DNA of 64,000 nucleotides from Actinotalea alkalitolerans. Its GTDB lineage: Bacteria; Actinomycetota; Actinomycetes; Actinomycetales; Cellulomonadaceae. The DNA is taken from contig NZ_JAMBPP010000010.1 in NCBI RefSeq assembly GCF_023369855.1, forward strand, positions 62,001 to 126,000. Direction: 5' to 3'. How positions within the stretch are numbered: position 1 is the first letter of the stretch; each line of letters begins with the position of its first letter. A program made the position numbers and the translations under genes. The notes under the pieces were generated by a model. It was given only the letters and a program-made list of their open reading frames with translations. It was not told where the DNA came from and made no database searches. Below, in pieces: positions 18,242-27,500 of the stretch.

Positions 18242-18955
18242 ATGGCGACCAACAACCTCATCACCGCCAGGCGCCGAACATCTGCGGCCCCAGGCTCGGC
18301 CCCAGAGTCCGGCGCCACGCGGGCGCCGATGATCGCACCGACGCGGCAGCGGCGCCGCGCAGGCCTCATCGCCGCTGCGGTGCTTCTGGCACTGCTCGGC
18401 GCCATGGCTGCGACGACCATCGGCGCGCGTCTCAGTGACCGGCAAGACGTCCTCGTCCTCGCGCGGGATGTGCCGTTCGGCGCTCCCATCACGGCCGACG
18501 ACGTCACCGTCACGTCCGTCGCCGTGGAGCCGGAGATCGATGTGATCACTGCCGGTTCGCTCGGCGACGTCGTCGGCAGTGTCGCTGCGGGCGACCTGCG
18601 GGCCGGCGGGCTGATCAGCAGCGGCATGCTGCGGGAAACTGCACCACCCGAGACCGGTCAGGTGCTCGTGCCGATCGCAGTCCCAGCCAAGCGTCTCCCA
18701 GCCGGAGGGCTCGTTGCGGGGTCGCGCCTGGAGGTCGTCGACACACCCACCTCCCGTGCGACGGCCGAGGGCGGTGCTCCGCCGACAACACCGCGGGCGT
18801 TCACCGTCGAGGTGGTGCGGCTCGGTGAGCCTGACGTCAACGGGGTATCGATGCTGGACGTCGTCGTCGAGCAGGGTGACGGCCGGGGTCTCGCCGCCCT
18901 CGTGGCGACGGAGCAGTTCGCCCTGGTCCTGCTGGCGGAGGGGAGCGACCGATGA
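18242..18955 (+). CDS. SAF-domain protein, CpaB/RcpC-like pilus assembly
   Basis: 237 residues; ATG 18242 follows GGAGA (18233-18237). An N-terminal Arg-rich stretch leads into one transmembrane helix (AGLIAAAVLLALLGAMAATT), then a SAF domain: VLVLARDVPFGAPITADDV followed by GSVAAGDLRAGGLIS, the CpaB/RcpC signature. CpaB-like proteins act early in Flp/Tad pilus biogenesis. In a monoderm the outer-membrane secretin partner is absent, which matches its absence here. It overlaps the next gene by 4 nt. Confidence 0.8.
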   Translation: MATNNLITARRRTSAAPGSAPESGATRAPMIAPTRQRRRAGLIAAAVLLALLGAMAATTIGARLSDRQDVLVLARDVPFGAPITADDVTVTSVAVEPEIDVITAGSLGDVVGSVAAGDLRAGGLISSGMLRETAPPETGQVLVPIAVPAKRLPAGGLVAGSRLEVVDTPTSRATAEGGAPPTTPRAFTVEVVRLGEPDVNGVSMLDVVVEQGDGRGLAALVATEQFALVLLAEGSDR

Positions 18956-19719
18956 GTCTGGTTTCGCTCTGCTCGGTCACGGGCAGCCCGGGGGTCACGA
19001 CGACCGCCATGGCCATGGGCACGGTCTGGCCGGTGGTCACGGGGCGGCGGGTCGTAGTGCTCGACGCCGACGCGTCGGGCTCCGGCGTGCTGCCCGGCTA
19101 CCTACGCGGCGCGGTGCCATCGGCCGGCGGGGTGCTGCGGCTTGCGGCCACAGGTGCACGCACGGCACAGACGCTCCTGGAGCACTGCGTGGCGTGGGAC
19201 GAGGACCACTCGAGACTCCTCCTGGTGGGTGTGACCACTTCGGTGGAGGCCCGTGGGCTGGGCGGGTTGTGGCACACGGTCACCGACCTCGTTCCCGACC
19301 TCGACCAGCTCGGGGTGGACCTGGTGGCCGACGTCGGGCGACTGGAACACGTCTCCGAGCCCACGCCTCTGCTGGAGCGCGCCGGCTCGGCCGTGGTCGT
19401 GACGCGTCCGACGCTCGGTGGCGTGCTGGCCGCGTCGGCCGGACTGGAGCGACTGAGGACCCTGCGGGGACCGGTGAGGGCGACGTCGGCGATGCTGGTC
19501 GGCGAACGGAGGCCCTACAGCGCGGACGAGGTGCGCCACGAGCTCGGGGTCGACCGGCTGCCGGTCCTCTCGTGGGACCCGCGGGCCGCGGAACGACTGC
19601 ACAGCGGTGAGTTCCTCGGTCGAGGACCGCTCCTACGCACCCAGCTGATGCGCTCGGCCAGCGTCGTGGTCGAGGCCCTGCGCCCGGCTGTTCTCGACCT
19701 GGCAGGGGGCCCGCGATGA
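18952..19719 (+). CDS. TadZ/CpaE-like ParA-MinD family protein with degenerate P-loop
   Basis: 255 residues. The N-terminus SVTGSPGVTTTAMAMG sits where ParA/MinD proteins have KGGxGKT, followed by VVVLDADASGSGV (Walker A' region). The usual lysines are missing (SPGVTTT), so ATP binding may be lost or altered, as in many TadZ proteins. TadZ localises the pilus machine at the membrane. It is coupled to the CpaB-like gene upstream and to the TadA-like ATPase downstream by ATGA overlaps, which supports the assignment. Confidence 0.75.
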   Translation: MSLVSLCSVTGSPGVTTTAMAMGTVWPVVTGRRVVVLDADASGSGVLPGYLRGAVPSAGGVLRLAATGARTAQTLLEHCVAWDEDHSRLLLVGVTTSVEARGLGGLWHTVTDLVPDLDQLGVDLVADVGRLEHVSEPTPLLERAGSAVVVTRPTLGGVLAASAGLERLRTLRGPVRATSAMLVGERRPYSADEVRHELGVDRLPVLSWDPRAAERLHSGEFLGRGPLLRTQLMRSASVVVEALRPAVLDLAGGPR

Positions 19720-21149
19720 GTGACGAACCCAGCACCCCCCGGCCCGACCCTCGATACGCGACACCGCTCGACCCCTCCGTCGGCATCCCCGACCCCGTAC
19801 TGGTCGCCCAGCTGCGTCGCGTGGTCGCCCCTCAGCTCGCGGGCCTTCTCAGTGCCCGGCCTTCGACGTCGGTGCCGCTCACCGACGATGCACGTCGGGA
19901 GCTCGCCCGCTCGCTGATCGTCAAGGAGATGGGCAAGCGCGAGCACGAGCGGATGCGGGAAGGCACGCCGCCAATGGGTCGTGACGACCATCGTGCGGTC
20001 ACTGCCGCTGTGCTCGCGGCGCTCTTCGGGCTGGGACGGCTCCAGCCGTTGGTCGACGACCCGGCCGTGGAGAACATCGAGGTCGACGGGTGCGAGACCG
20101 TCTGGCTCTCCTACTCCGACGGGCGCGACGTCCCCGGACCGGCCGTCGCGGCCTCCGACGCCGACCTCATCGAGATGATCCAGCTTCTGGCTGCGCGCAG
20201 CGGAGGCGCCGAACGCTCGTTCACCCCCGCGCACCCGGCGCTGCACCTTCGCCTGCCGGACGGCTCGCGTCTGGCCGCCGTCGCGTGGCTCACCCCGCGA
20301 CCCCACGTCGTCATCCGCCGCCACCGCGTGACCGACGTCGACCTGGACGACCTGGTCAGGCTGGGAACTGTCGACACCGTGCTCGCGTCGTTCCTGCGTG
20401 CCGCAGTGCGCGCCGGGCGGAACATCGTCGTCACCGGCCTGCAGAACGCCGGCAAGACGACGCTCGTGCGGGCGCTTGCCAACGAGTTCGACCCGATGGA
20501 GCGCTTCGCCACGATCGAGAAGGAGTACGAGCTCCATCTGCACGACCTGCCCGAGCGCCACCCGCGCCTTGTCGCGATGGAGGCCCGCGAAGGAACCGCC
20601 GAGGTGGACACGCACGGGGCGCACGCGGGGGAGATCACCCTGGCCCAGCTGGTCACCGACGCCCTGCGGATGAACCTGCGCCGGATCATCGTCGGCGAGG
20701 TCCGGGGCCCGGAGATCATCCCGATGCTGGAGGCGATGTCCACCGGCGACGGATCGATGTGCACGCTCCACGCCCGCACCGCGGACCACGCGATCGATCG
20801 CATCGTCACTCTGTGCCTGATCTCCGGGCTGCAGATCGCCGAAGCCTTCGCCTACCGGCTGCTCGCCGGCGCCGTCGACCTGGTGGTGCACATCACCCTG
20901 CGCGACGACTCCACAGACGGCGGCGCCAAGCACCGATTCGTCTCGACCGTCCTGGAGATCGGCGCGCTGGGGGAGTCCCACCGACCGGTCACGACCACTG
21001 TGTTCGCCCCGGGCGCCGACGGCCGCGCCGTGCCGACCCACCGACCGGACTGCCTGCCCAAGTTGATCCGCGCCGGGTTCGACCCGTCGCTCTTCGAGCA
21101 TCGCTCCGGGACCTGGGCACACCCGCTCCCACCTCAGGGGGAACGATGA
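19716..21149 (+). CDS. TadA/CpaF-like pilus secretion ATPase
   Basis: 477 residues. A CpaF-type N-terminal region (LIVKEMGKREHERM) is followed by the type II/IV secretion ATPase core: GLQNAGKTT Walker A at residues 241-249, the Asp/Glu-box segment FATIEKEYELHL, IIVGEVRGPE Walker B, and the His-box CTLHARTADHAIDRI. The ATPase powers assembly and retraction of Flp pili. It overlaps tadZ-like and tadB-like genes by 4 nt each. VirB11-type ATPases share this fold, but the genes around it are Tad-type. Confidence 0.9.
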   Translation: MSDEPSTPRPDPRYATPLDPSVGIPDPVLVAQLRRVVAPQLAGLLSARPSTSVPLTDDARRELARSLIVKEMGKREHERMREGTPPMGRDDHRAVTAAVLAALFGLGRLQPLVDDPAVENIEVDGCETVWLSYSDGRDVPGPAVAASDADLIEMIQLLAARSGGAERSFTPAHPALHLRLPDGSRLAAVAWLTPRPHVVIRRHRVTDVDLDDLVRLGTVDTVLASFLRAAVRAGRNIVVTGLQNAGKTTLVRALANEFDPMERFATIEKEYELHLHDLPERHPRLVAMEAREGTAEVDTHGAHAGEITLAQLVTDALRMNLRRIIVGEVRGPEIIPMLEAMSTGDGSMCTLHARTADHAIDRIVTLCLISGLQIAEAFAYRLLAGAVDLVVHITLRDDSTDGGAKHRFVSTVLEIGALGESHRPVTTTVFAPGADGRAVPTHRPDCLPKLIRAGFDPSLFEHRSGTWAHPLPPQGER

Positions 21150-22027
21150 CCACCCTCGTGCTCGGACTCGCGGGCGCCTGCCTGGGCCTCGCCGTGCTGG
21201 CGACCGCCTTCGCGGTGCGCCCGGACCTGCTGCCCACGCCTCGCGTGTGGGATCCACGGCGCCGGTGGCGGCAGTCGCGCGTCCAGCCAGGATGGGCCGC
21301 CTGGCGCTGGCCCGCCGCGGTGTTGGTCGGGCTCGTTGTTGTCGCAGCCTCGCGCTGGTTGGTCGCCGGAGTGCTCGTCGCAGCCGCCGTCGTCGGGCTA
21401 CCGGCGATCTTCACGACGTCCCAGACGGCCGCGGCACGGATCGACCGGGTGGAGGCGATCGAGGAGTGGACCCGCCGACTCGCGGACCTGCTGCGCAGCG
21501 GCGTCGGACTCGACCAGGCGCTGGTGAGCTCGGCCTCGACCGCGCCCGAGCGACTCCAGCCACAGATCCAGGCACTTGCCGCGCGCTTGCTGGCCAGGTG
21601 GTCCACCCGCGACGCACTGATCGCACTGGCCGACGACATCGACGACGCCGCGGGTGACCTGGTCGTCGCGGCGATGCTCCTGGCCTCCGAACGTCGTGGA
21701 CCGGGACTCGCCACGGCCCTTGCTGCGGCCGCCGACTCGGTGGCGGCGGAGGTGGCTTCGCGACGGGCGGTCGAAGCCGAGCGGGCCAAGCCGCGCACGA
21801 CAGCGCGCGCGGTCACCCTCATCACCCTGGGCGTGGTGGCGGTCGGCTCCCTCAACGGCGAGTACCTCGCGCCCTACAGGGAGCCGCTCGGCCAACTGGT
21901 CCTCATCCTGCTCGCCTCCGGGTTCGCGGCATGCTTGTGGTGGATTCGGACGCTGACCCTCGCAGCCCCTACTCCGCGCGCACTGTCCGGTGCTGCCACC
22001 GGTCGTGACGGGGAGGTGTCGCGATGA
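21146..22027 (+). CDS. TadB-like pilus inner-membrane platform protein (T2SSF domain)
   Basis: 293 residues from ATG 21146; the longer open frame upstream is a shadow of tadA. Helices near residues 5-24 and 55-90, a cytoplasmic T2SSF domain (RVEAIEEWTRRLADLLRSG, then DAAGDLVVAAMLLASERRG), and two C-terminal helices (AVTLITLGVVAVGSL; LGQLVLILLASGFAACLWW) give the TadB layout. With the TadC-like neighbour it forms the membrane platform driven by the TadA ATPase. Confidence 0.85.
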   Translation: MTTLVLGLAGACLGLAVLATAFAVRPDLLPTPRVWDPRRRWRQSRVQPGWAAWRWPAAVLVGLVVVAASRWLVAGVLVAAAVVGLPAIFTTSQTAAARIDRVEAIEEWTRRLADLLRSGVGLDQALVSSASTAPERLQPQIQALAARLLARWSTRDALIALADDIDDAAGDLVVAAMLLASERRGPGLATALAAAADSVAAEVASRRAVEAERAKPRTTARAVTLITLGVVAVGSLNGEYLAPYREPLGQLVLILLASGFAACLWWIRTLTLAAPTPRALSGAATGRDGEVSR

Positions 22028-22917
22028 TCCTCTGGCAGGCCCTCGTCCTCGGCGGCATGTTCGCCTCCGCTGCCGTGCTGCTGTACGCCGGGCTGGTTCC
22101 CGCGCCACCCGACCTGCACGCCGCGATGGAACGCCTCCGGTCGACCGGTGCGCCTGACCCTGTGGCCAGCGCGCGAGGTCCCGCCTGGTGGCGCTCGCTC
22201 CGCGCGCGGTGGGCACCGCCGCTGATCCGCAGCCTCGGTTTGCGGCGCTACGCGGCCGACCTGGCGATGCTGGACCAGACGGTGGAGGACCTCGTCGTCC
22301 GCAAGATGGGGTACGCCGTGCTTGGCGCGGTTTTCCCCGTGCTTCTCGGCGCCGGACTCACGGTCATGGGCGTCCGGACACCCGTGGTCGTCTCGGCGCC
22401 GCTGGTGCTCGTGTGCGCAACCGTGCTGTTCTTCGTCCCCGACCTCGACCTGCGCCGTTCGGCCCACGCGGCGCGCGACCGAATGCGGCACGCCGTCAGC
22501 CTCTACCTCGAGCTCGTCGCCCTCGAACGCCTCGCCGACGGCGGCATGACGCAGTCGCTCGAGCGAGCCGCCACGATCGGCACCACGCGCGAGCATGACC
22601 TGATCCGTGCCGCACTGCTGCGCGCCGAGCTCGACGGCCGACCGGCGTGGTCGGCCCTCAACGACATCGCCGAACGCACCGGGGTGCGCGAGCTCGGCGA
22701 CGTCGGCGACATCATGCGCGTCGCCGGCTCTGACGGCGCCGCGGTCTACACCACGCTGCGCGCCCGAGCCCAGGCGTTGCGCACCCAGCTGCTCAGTAGC
22801 GCCACCGCGGCCGCCAACACTGCCTCCGAGCACATGGTCATCCCGGTCTCGCTGCTCGGCGTGATCTTCATGGGCCTCATCGCCTATCCCGCACTTGCCC
22901 GCATCGTCTTCGGTTGA
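22024..22917 (+). CDS. TadC-like pilus inner-membrane platform protein (T2SSF domain)
   Basis: 297 residues, ATG overlapping the tadB-like stop. Helices occur near residues 5-24, 98-120 and 124-142; then the T2SSF domain (MRHAVSLYLELVALERLADGG, RELGDVGDIMRVAGSDGAAVY) and a C-terminal helix (VSLLGVIFMGLIAYPAL). It is the second platform protein of Tad systems. The order CpaB-TadZ-TadA-TadB-TadC matches the core of a Tad locus. Confidence 0.85.
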   Translation: MILWQALVLGGMFASAAVLLYAGLVPAPPDLHAAMERLRSTGAPDPVASARGPAWWRSLRARWAPPLIRSLGLRRYAADLAMLDQTVEDLVVRKMGYAVLGAVFPVLLGAGLTVMGVRTPVVVSAPLVLVCATVLFFVPDLDLRRSAHAARDRMRHAVSLYLELVALERLADGGMTQSLERAATIGTTREHDLIRAALLRAELDGRPAWSALNDIAERTGVRELGDVGDIMRVAGSDGAAVYTTLRARAQALRTQLLSSATAAANTASEHMVIPVSLLGVIFMGLIAYPALARIVFG

Positions 22918-22932
22918 CCGAGAGGAGCCCTC

Positions 22933-23136
22933 ATGTCCACCTTCGTCGCGGTAATCGTCCTCCAGGGTTACATCGCCGGATGCCGTCGCTGGGTACGTGA
23001 CCACGCGCCGACCGGCGACGTCGGGGCGTCGACCCTCGAACTCGTCATCATCGTGCTGGGGCTGATCGCCGTCGCCACGCTGCTGGTCGTCGCCATCACG
23101 GCTGCGGTCCAGCGCCGGGTCGACCAGATCACGTAG
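22933..23136 (+). CDS. Flp-like small prepilin
   Basis: 67 residues, GAGGAG just upstream. A 30-residue basic leader ends in Gly before ASTLELVIIVLGLIAVATLL: the type IV prepilin pattern G|xxxxE with Glu at +5 of the predicted mature protein and a long hydrophobic helix, then a short basic tail. It is the best candidate for the major pilus subunit. No prepilin peptidase gene is present in the element, so processing must rely on a chromosomal enzyme. Confidence 0.75.
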   Translation: MSTFVAVIVLQGYIAGCRRWVRDHAPTGDVGASTLELVIIVLGLIAVATLLVVAITAAVQRRVDQIT

Positions 23137-23142
23137 CCGACC

Positions 23143-23583
23143 ATGAGCTCCCGTCGACGAGCGCAGCGAACCCCGGCCCGGAGGTGCCGTTGGTCTGCCT
23201 CCAAGGGGGATCGCGGGTCGATGTCGCTCGAGCTCGCGATCGCGTTCCCCGTCGTGCTGCTGCTGATCACTGCATTGATGCAGTACGGCCTGTGGTACTT
23301 CGCCCGCACCGTGGCGCTCGCCGCGGCGCAAGAGGGCGTCAGCGCCGCGCGGGTGCTCGACGCGGCACCCGCCGAGGGTGCCGAGCGGGCCGCGCAGTAC
23401 CTCGAGCAGAACGGTGCCGACATGCTCGTCGACCCGTCCGTCGTGGTGAGAAGCCCGACGGCCGGAGTGGTCGCGATTGAGGTCAGCGGACAGTCGCTGT
23501 CGCTGATCCCGGGTGTGGCGCTGACCGTGACGCAGTCGGCCCAAGGCCCGGTGGAGTCGTTCGTCGATGCGGGTGCACCGTGA
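23143..23583 (+). CDS. TadE-like pseudopilin
   Basis: 146 residues. A basic leader ends DRG|SMSLELAIAFPVVLLL, again with Glu at +5, typical of TadE; the remainder is a small extracytoplasmic domain. TadE proteins are minor pseudopilins needed for pilus formation. It overlaps the next gene by GTGA. Confidence 0.8.
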   Translation: MSSRRRAQRTPARRCRWSASKGDRGSMSLELAIAFPVVLLLITALMQYGLWYFARTVALAAAQEGVSAARVLDAAPAEGAERAAQYLEQNGADMLVDPSVVVRSPTAGVVAIEVSGQSLSLIPGVALTVTQSAQGPVESFVDAGAP

Positions 23584-24038
23584 GTGCGCATGGTCCCGTC
23601 CGGCGTCGGGTGGGTGCGACACGCGACGACGCAGGATCGATCACGCTCGAGCTTGCGATCCTGGCCCCGGTGCTGCTCCTGCTCCTGGGCCTGCTGATCT
23701 TCGCCGGCCGTGTTGGTGTCGCCCGGTCGGCGGTCGACCACACTGCCGCGGTCGCAGCTCGGGACGCCTCGATGGCGCGCAGCGCCGACGGGGCGAGGAA
23801 CGCCGCGAACGAGGCGATACTTCGCGAACTCGGATCGCAGGACGTTGACTGCACGTCGGCGAGCGTCGCGGTGGACGCGACGGGTTTCTCCGCGTCACTC
23901 GGACAGCCCGCGGTTGTCCAGGTCACCGTGACGTGTGTCGTGAGCGTCGCGGACCTGGCCCTGCCAGGGCTCCCGGGGCAGCGGGTCCTCACCTCCACCT
24001 TCGTCTCGCCTCTGGATGCTCACCGTGGCCGCCCGTAG
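23580..24038 (+). CDS. TadE/TadF-like pseudopilin
   Basis: 152 residues from GTG overlapping the previous stop. Leader DAG|SITLELAILAPVLLLLLG fits the TadE/F prepilin pattern. The extracytoplasmic part has two Cys (VDCTSASV; VTCVVSV) that could form a disulfide. Second of three consecutive pseudopilin-like genes. Confidence 0.78.
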   Translation: MSAHGPVRRRVGATRDDAGSITLELAILAPVLLLLLGLLIFAGRVGVARSAVDHTAAVAARDASMARSADGARNAANEAILRELGSQDVDCTSASVAVDATGFSASLGQPAVVQVTVTCVVSVADLALPGLPGQRVLTSTFVSPLDAHRGRP

Positions 24039-24522
24039 TCGCGTGCGTCGGCTGCAGCGGACGCGGGGAGGAGCTGTTCGGCGATGGTGGGCGGCTCGCA
24101 CCGATGACGGCCTTGAGGCGGGCTCGATGACCGTGTTCTTCGCGATCACAGTCCTGGGCTTGCTGCTCTTGGTTGGTCTGATCGTCGACGGCGGCGCCAA
24201 GCTACGCGCTACCCAGCGAGCCGACGCGGTCGCTGCCGAAGCCGCTCGCGCCGCGGGCCAGGTGATCGACCTACCCGCCGCGGTGGCCGGCCAGGGCGTG
24301 AGCGTCGATCTCGTCGGGGCGGTCGCCGCCGCGTCCGCCTACCTCGACGCCGCGGGTCTCGCGGGCACGGTCCAGGTGGCCGACGACCGTACGCACCTTG
24401 CTGTCACGACCACCGCCGAGAGTCCCACCGTCTTCCTCGGCCTGATCGGGGTGTCGACCATGACCGTGACCGGGCACGCCGAGGTTCAGCTCGCCCACGC
24501 GATCTCCGGGAGCGGACCATGA
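24016..24522 (+). CDS. TadG-like pilus protein
   Basis: 168 residues as drawn, with ATG 24016 overlapping the preceding gene by 23 nt; in-frame GTGs at 24025 and 24043 are alternatives. EAGSMTVFFAITVLGLLLLVGLIVDGGAKL is the hydrophobic N-terminal helix of TadG-type proteins, followed by an Ala-rich helical domain. It would be the third pseudopilin-like subunit. It couples to the LysM-BTAD gene by ATGA. Confidence 0.72.
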   Translation: MLTVAARSRVRRLQRTRGGAVRRWWAARTDDGLEAGSMTVFFAITVLGLLLLVGLIVDGGAKLRATQRADAVAAEAARAAGQVIDLPAAVAGQGVSVDLVGAVAAASAYLDAAGLAGTVQVADDRTHLAVTTTAESPTVFLGLIGVSTMTVTGHAEVQLAHAISGSGP

Positions 24523-27500
24523 CGACGGCTACGCGTCACACCTCCGAGCGGAACCTCGCCACGCTGTGGCGGGGCATGGGTGCGTTGGTCACCCTCGCGG
24601 TGCTGCTCGTCGGGGTGCCCGTCTTGCTCGCAGTCCTCTCACCCGTCCGGTTGCCGTCCCGTGGGCCGACGTGGGACGAGGTGGTTGGCGCCTGGACGCG
24701 GCCCGACGACGGCACAGTCGTGTGGGGGATCATGACGGCCGGCGCCTGGGTGTGCTGGCTGGTCTTTGCGCTCCAGGTCGTCGCGAGCCTGATCGCGACG
24801 GTTCGTGCGACGGAGCTCCCGGCCATCCGGGGTCTGGGGTGGCTCCAGCAGGGCGCCACGACGTTGGTCACAACGGCATTGCTGGTCCTGACGACGTACG
24901 GACCGAGCCTGTCGGTTGGTGCGGGCGAGTCGGCGGTGGCGGCGGCGCGGCTACTACCCGCGGCACCGCCCGGCGAGGGCCGCGGCCTCGTGGCCACGCC
25001 TGTCGCAGCCGACCCCGGAGACGGTGCCGGGGTTTGGCGGGTGGAGCGTCCGCCGATCGTCCCGGCGAGCGACCCGGGTCCTGATGTCGTCGACCTCCAT
25101 CCCTCGGTCACCGTTCGCCTGGGGGACACGCTCTGGGACCTGGCCGAGAGGCACCTCGGCTCGGGGCATCGCTACGTCGAGATCGTCACGCTCAACCACG
25201 GGACGCCACAGGCTGACGGTCTCGCACTCACCGACGAGCACTGGATCGAAGCGGGCTGGATCCTGCGTCTACCCATCGACGCCACGAACCTCCCGGCCCG
25301 GACGCCGCCGTCAGCCGAACTGCAACCGGCTGCGGTCCCCGAGCACGTGGTGGTCCCGGGCAACACCCTCTGGGGCATCGCCGCCGAGCATCTGAACGAC
25401 GGCGCCCGATTCCCAGAGGTCTTCGACCTCAACGCCGGCGTGACCCAGCCGGACGGATCGAGCCTGACCGACCCGGACCTCATCCGCCCCGGGTGGCGCC
25501 TTGCGCTTCCGGCAGAGGCCGCGGTCGCGCCCACTGCCGCACCGAGCGAGCCGGCCGTAGCCGAGGAACCGGCGCCCCGACCCAGTGCCGGCGTCGAACC
25601 GCGCGCCATCGCACCTGCACCCGCGGCGGAGGCAGCATCCGCCGCGGAACCGTCAGACGGCGTGAAGGACGGCGCTGCCGTGGCCAGCAATGAGGAATCG
25701 GTCAGTGCGGGCGCCGAACCTGGCGTCGTCGATCTCGACGCCGCGCCGCAGCCAAGCACGGCGCTGGTCCTAGGCGTGACCGGCTTCGCGGCAGCGCTCC
25801 TGCTCGCTGAGCTGGACCGTCGTCGTCGTCGCCAGCGTCGGCTGCGCCGCACTGGAGAGTCCCTCCCCGTCCCGGCCGTTGGCTCCCCGGGCTCGGTGGC
25901 TGAGGCCGAGCTGCGGCGCGCCGTCGTACCGCTCAGCCAACAGGACCTGGACCGCACCTTCCGGCGTCTGCTTCTCAACTGCAGAACCGCGGAGCGCTCA
26001 CTTCCACGAGTCGTAGCCGTCCTCCTCGACCTTGAGCATGTGGACCTGCTCCTGGCAGCCGATGAAGCCGACGCGGTGGCTCCTTTCGCGTCCGCAGGAC
26101 CGCGGCGCTGGCGCGCCAGCCATGCCGAGATCCTCAACGCCCCGTCGCATTCCGACGAGGACGACGTCGCCAACCCGTACCCGGTGCTCGTCGGGCTCGG
26201 TCAACGCGGCACGGCATCCCTCCTCGCGAACCTGGAGGCTGCCGGAACGCTCTCGATCATCGCCGACACCGAGATGGCAAGCGCAACCTTGCGAGCCTTG
26301 GCGTGCGAGCTGGCCTGCCAGCCACTCGAAGGTCACGTCCCGCCCTTCGTCACCGAGGAGCTCGGGGACCTCATCGACACGGATAACCCTGACCTCGTCA
26401 CCCCGCTCCGCGCGAGGCCTGAGGTGTACCCATCAATACTCGCCGCCTACGCAACCTCGTTCACGGCCCTGGGCGTCAAGGACGTCCTTGCCGCCCGCGG
26501 GCTGCCCGGGCAGGCCGACGGGTGGCTCTCCACCGTTCATCTCGGTTCGCCCGTCCCGCCCACCGTCGCGTTGCCGTGGTCCGGGTTGGTGACAGTCGCG
26601 GTGGGGGAGCACGGCGGGTGGCGGCTGGTTGTCGACCCAGACGGGAGCGGGCGGCTCGACCCGCTGGGGCTCGACCTTGCCGTCGCCCACCTCCGCGAGG
26701 ACACCTACCGCAGCCTGCTCACGGCGCTCCGCACCGCCCGTGAGGAGCCGGTCCGGGAGGCGTTGGTCCCACCCGGGGTGATCGAGGAGATCGCCACCGT
26801 CCGTGACTCGCTTACCAGCGAGACCGCAGATAGCTCAGACGATTTCGATGCCGCAAGCATTCAGCTGTTGCACCGCGACGCCGAACCCGTCCTAGGGCCA
26901 CCCGCACCGCGGATCCTCCTCCTCGGCCGACCACTCGTGACTGGGCACGTCGGCGGGCCGGGTGCGAAGCGCGAGCGACGCCTCACGGAGATCGTCGCCT
27001 ACCTCGCACTCCACCCAGGCGCGTCGACAGAAGCGATCGACGAGATCCTCGGCCGCGGCCAACGTGTCACCGCGAGCACCCGCAACGCGTACATCTCGCG
27101 AGCACGCGCCTGGCTGGGAAGGGCGCCGGACGGCACGCCGTACCTGCCGATCCTCACCACGTTCCACAGCTACCGGCTCGACCCAGCCGTGCGGACTGAC
27201 TGGGATGACTTCCGCGATCTTCTGCGCGCTGGCGTCCAGGCCGATGCCGATGGAGCTCCCGCTCTCCGCGCAGCGCTCGACCTTGTACGGGGTCGCCCGT
27301 TCGCTGACGCACCCGTTGGCACCTACGACTGGGCCGAACCACTCGCGCACCAGATGATCGACCAGATCGTCGATGCGGCCCACCTCTACGCAGTGCTCGA
27401 GGCGGGGGGTGACTACCGGTCGGTGCGGGAAGCCCTTGCTATCGCACTCAGCGTCGACCCGTGCAACGAGCTGCTGCATCGTGACGCCATCGCCGCCGCG

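Noticed and set aside
17413-18627. Minus-strand frame opposite the secreted protein and CpaB-like gene
   Set aside because: No domain likeness, and it runs against two well-supported plus-strand genes.
19515-21257. 580-codon minus-strand frame
   Set aside because: Shadow of the TadA-like ATPase gene.
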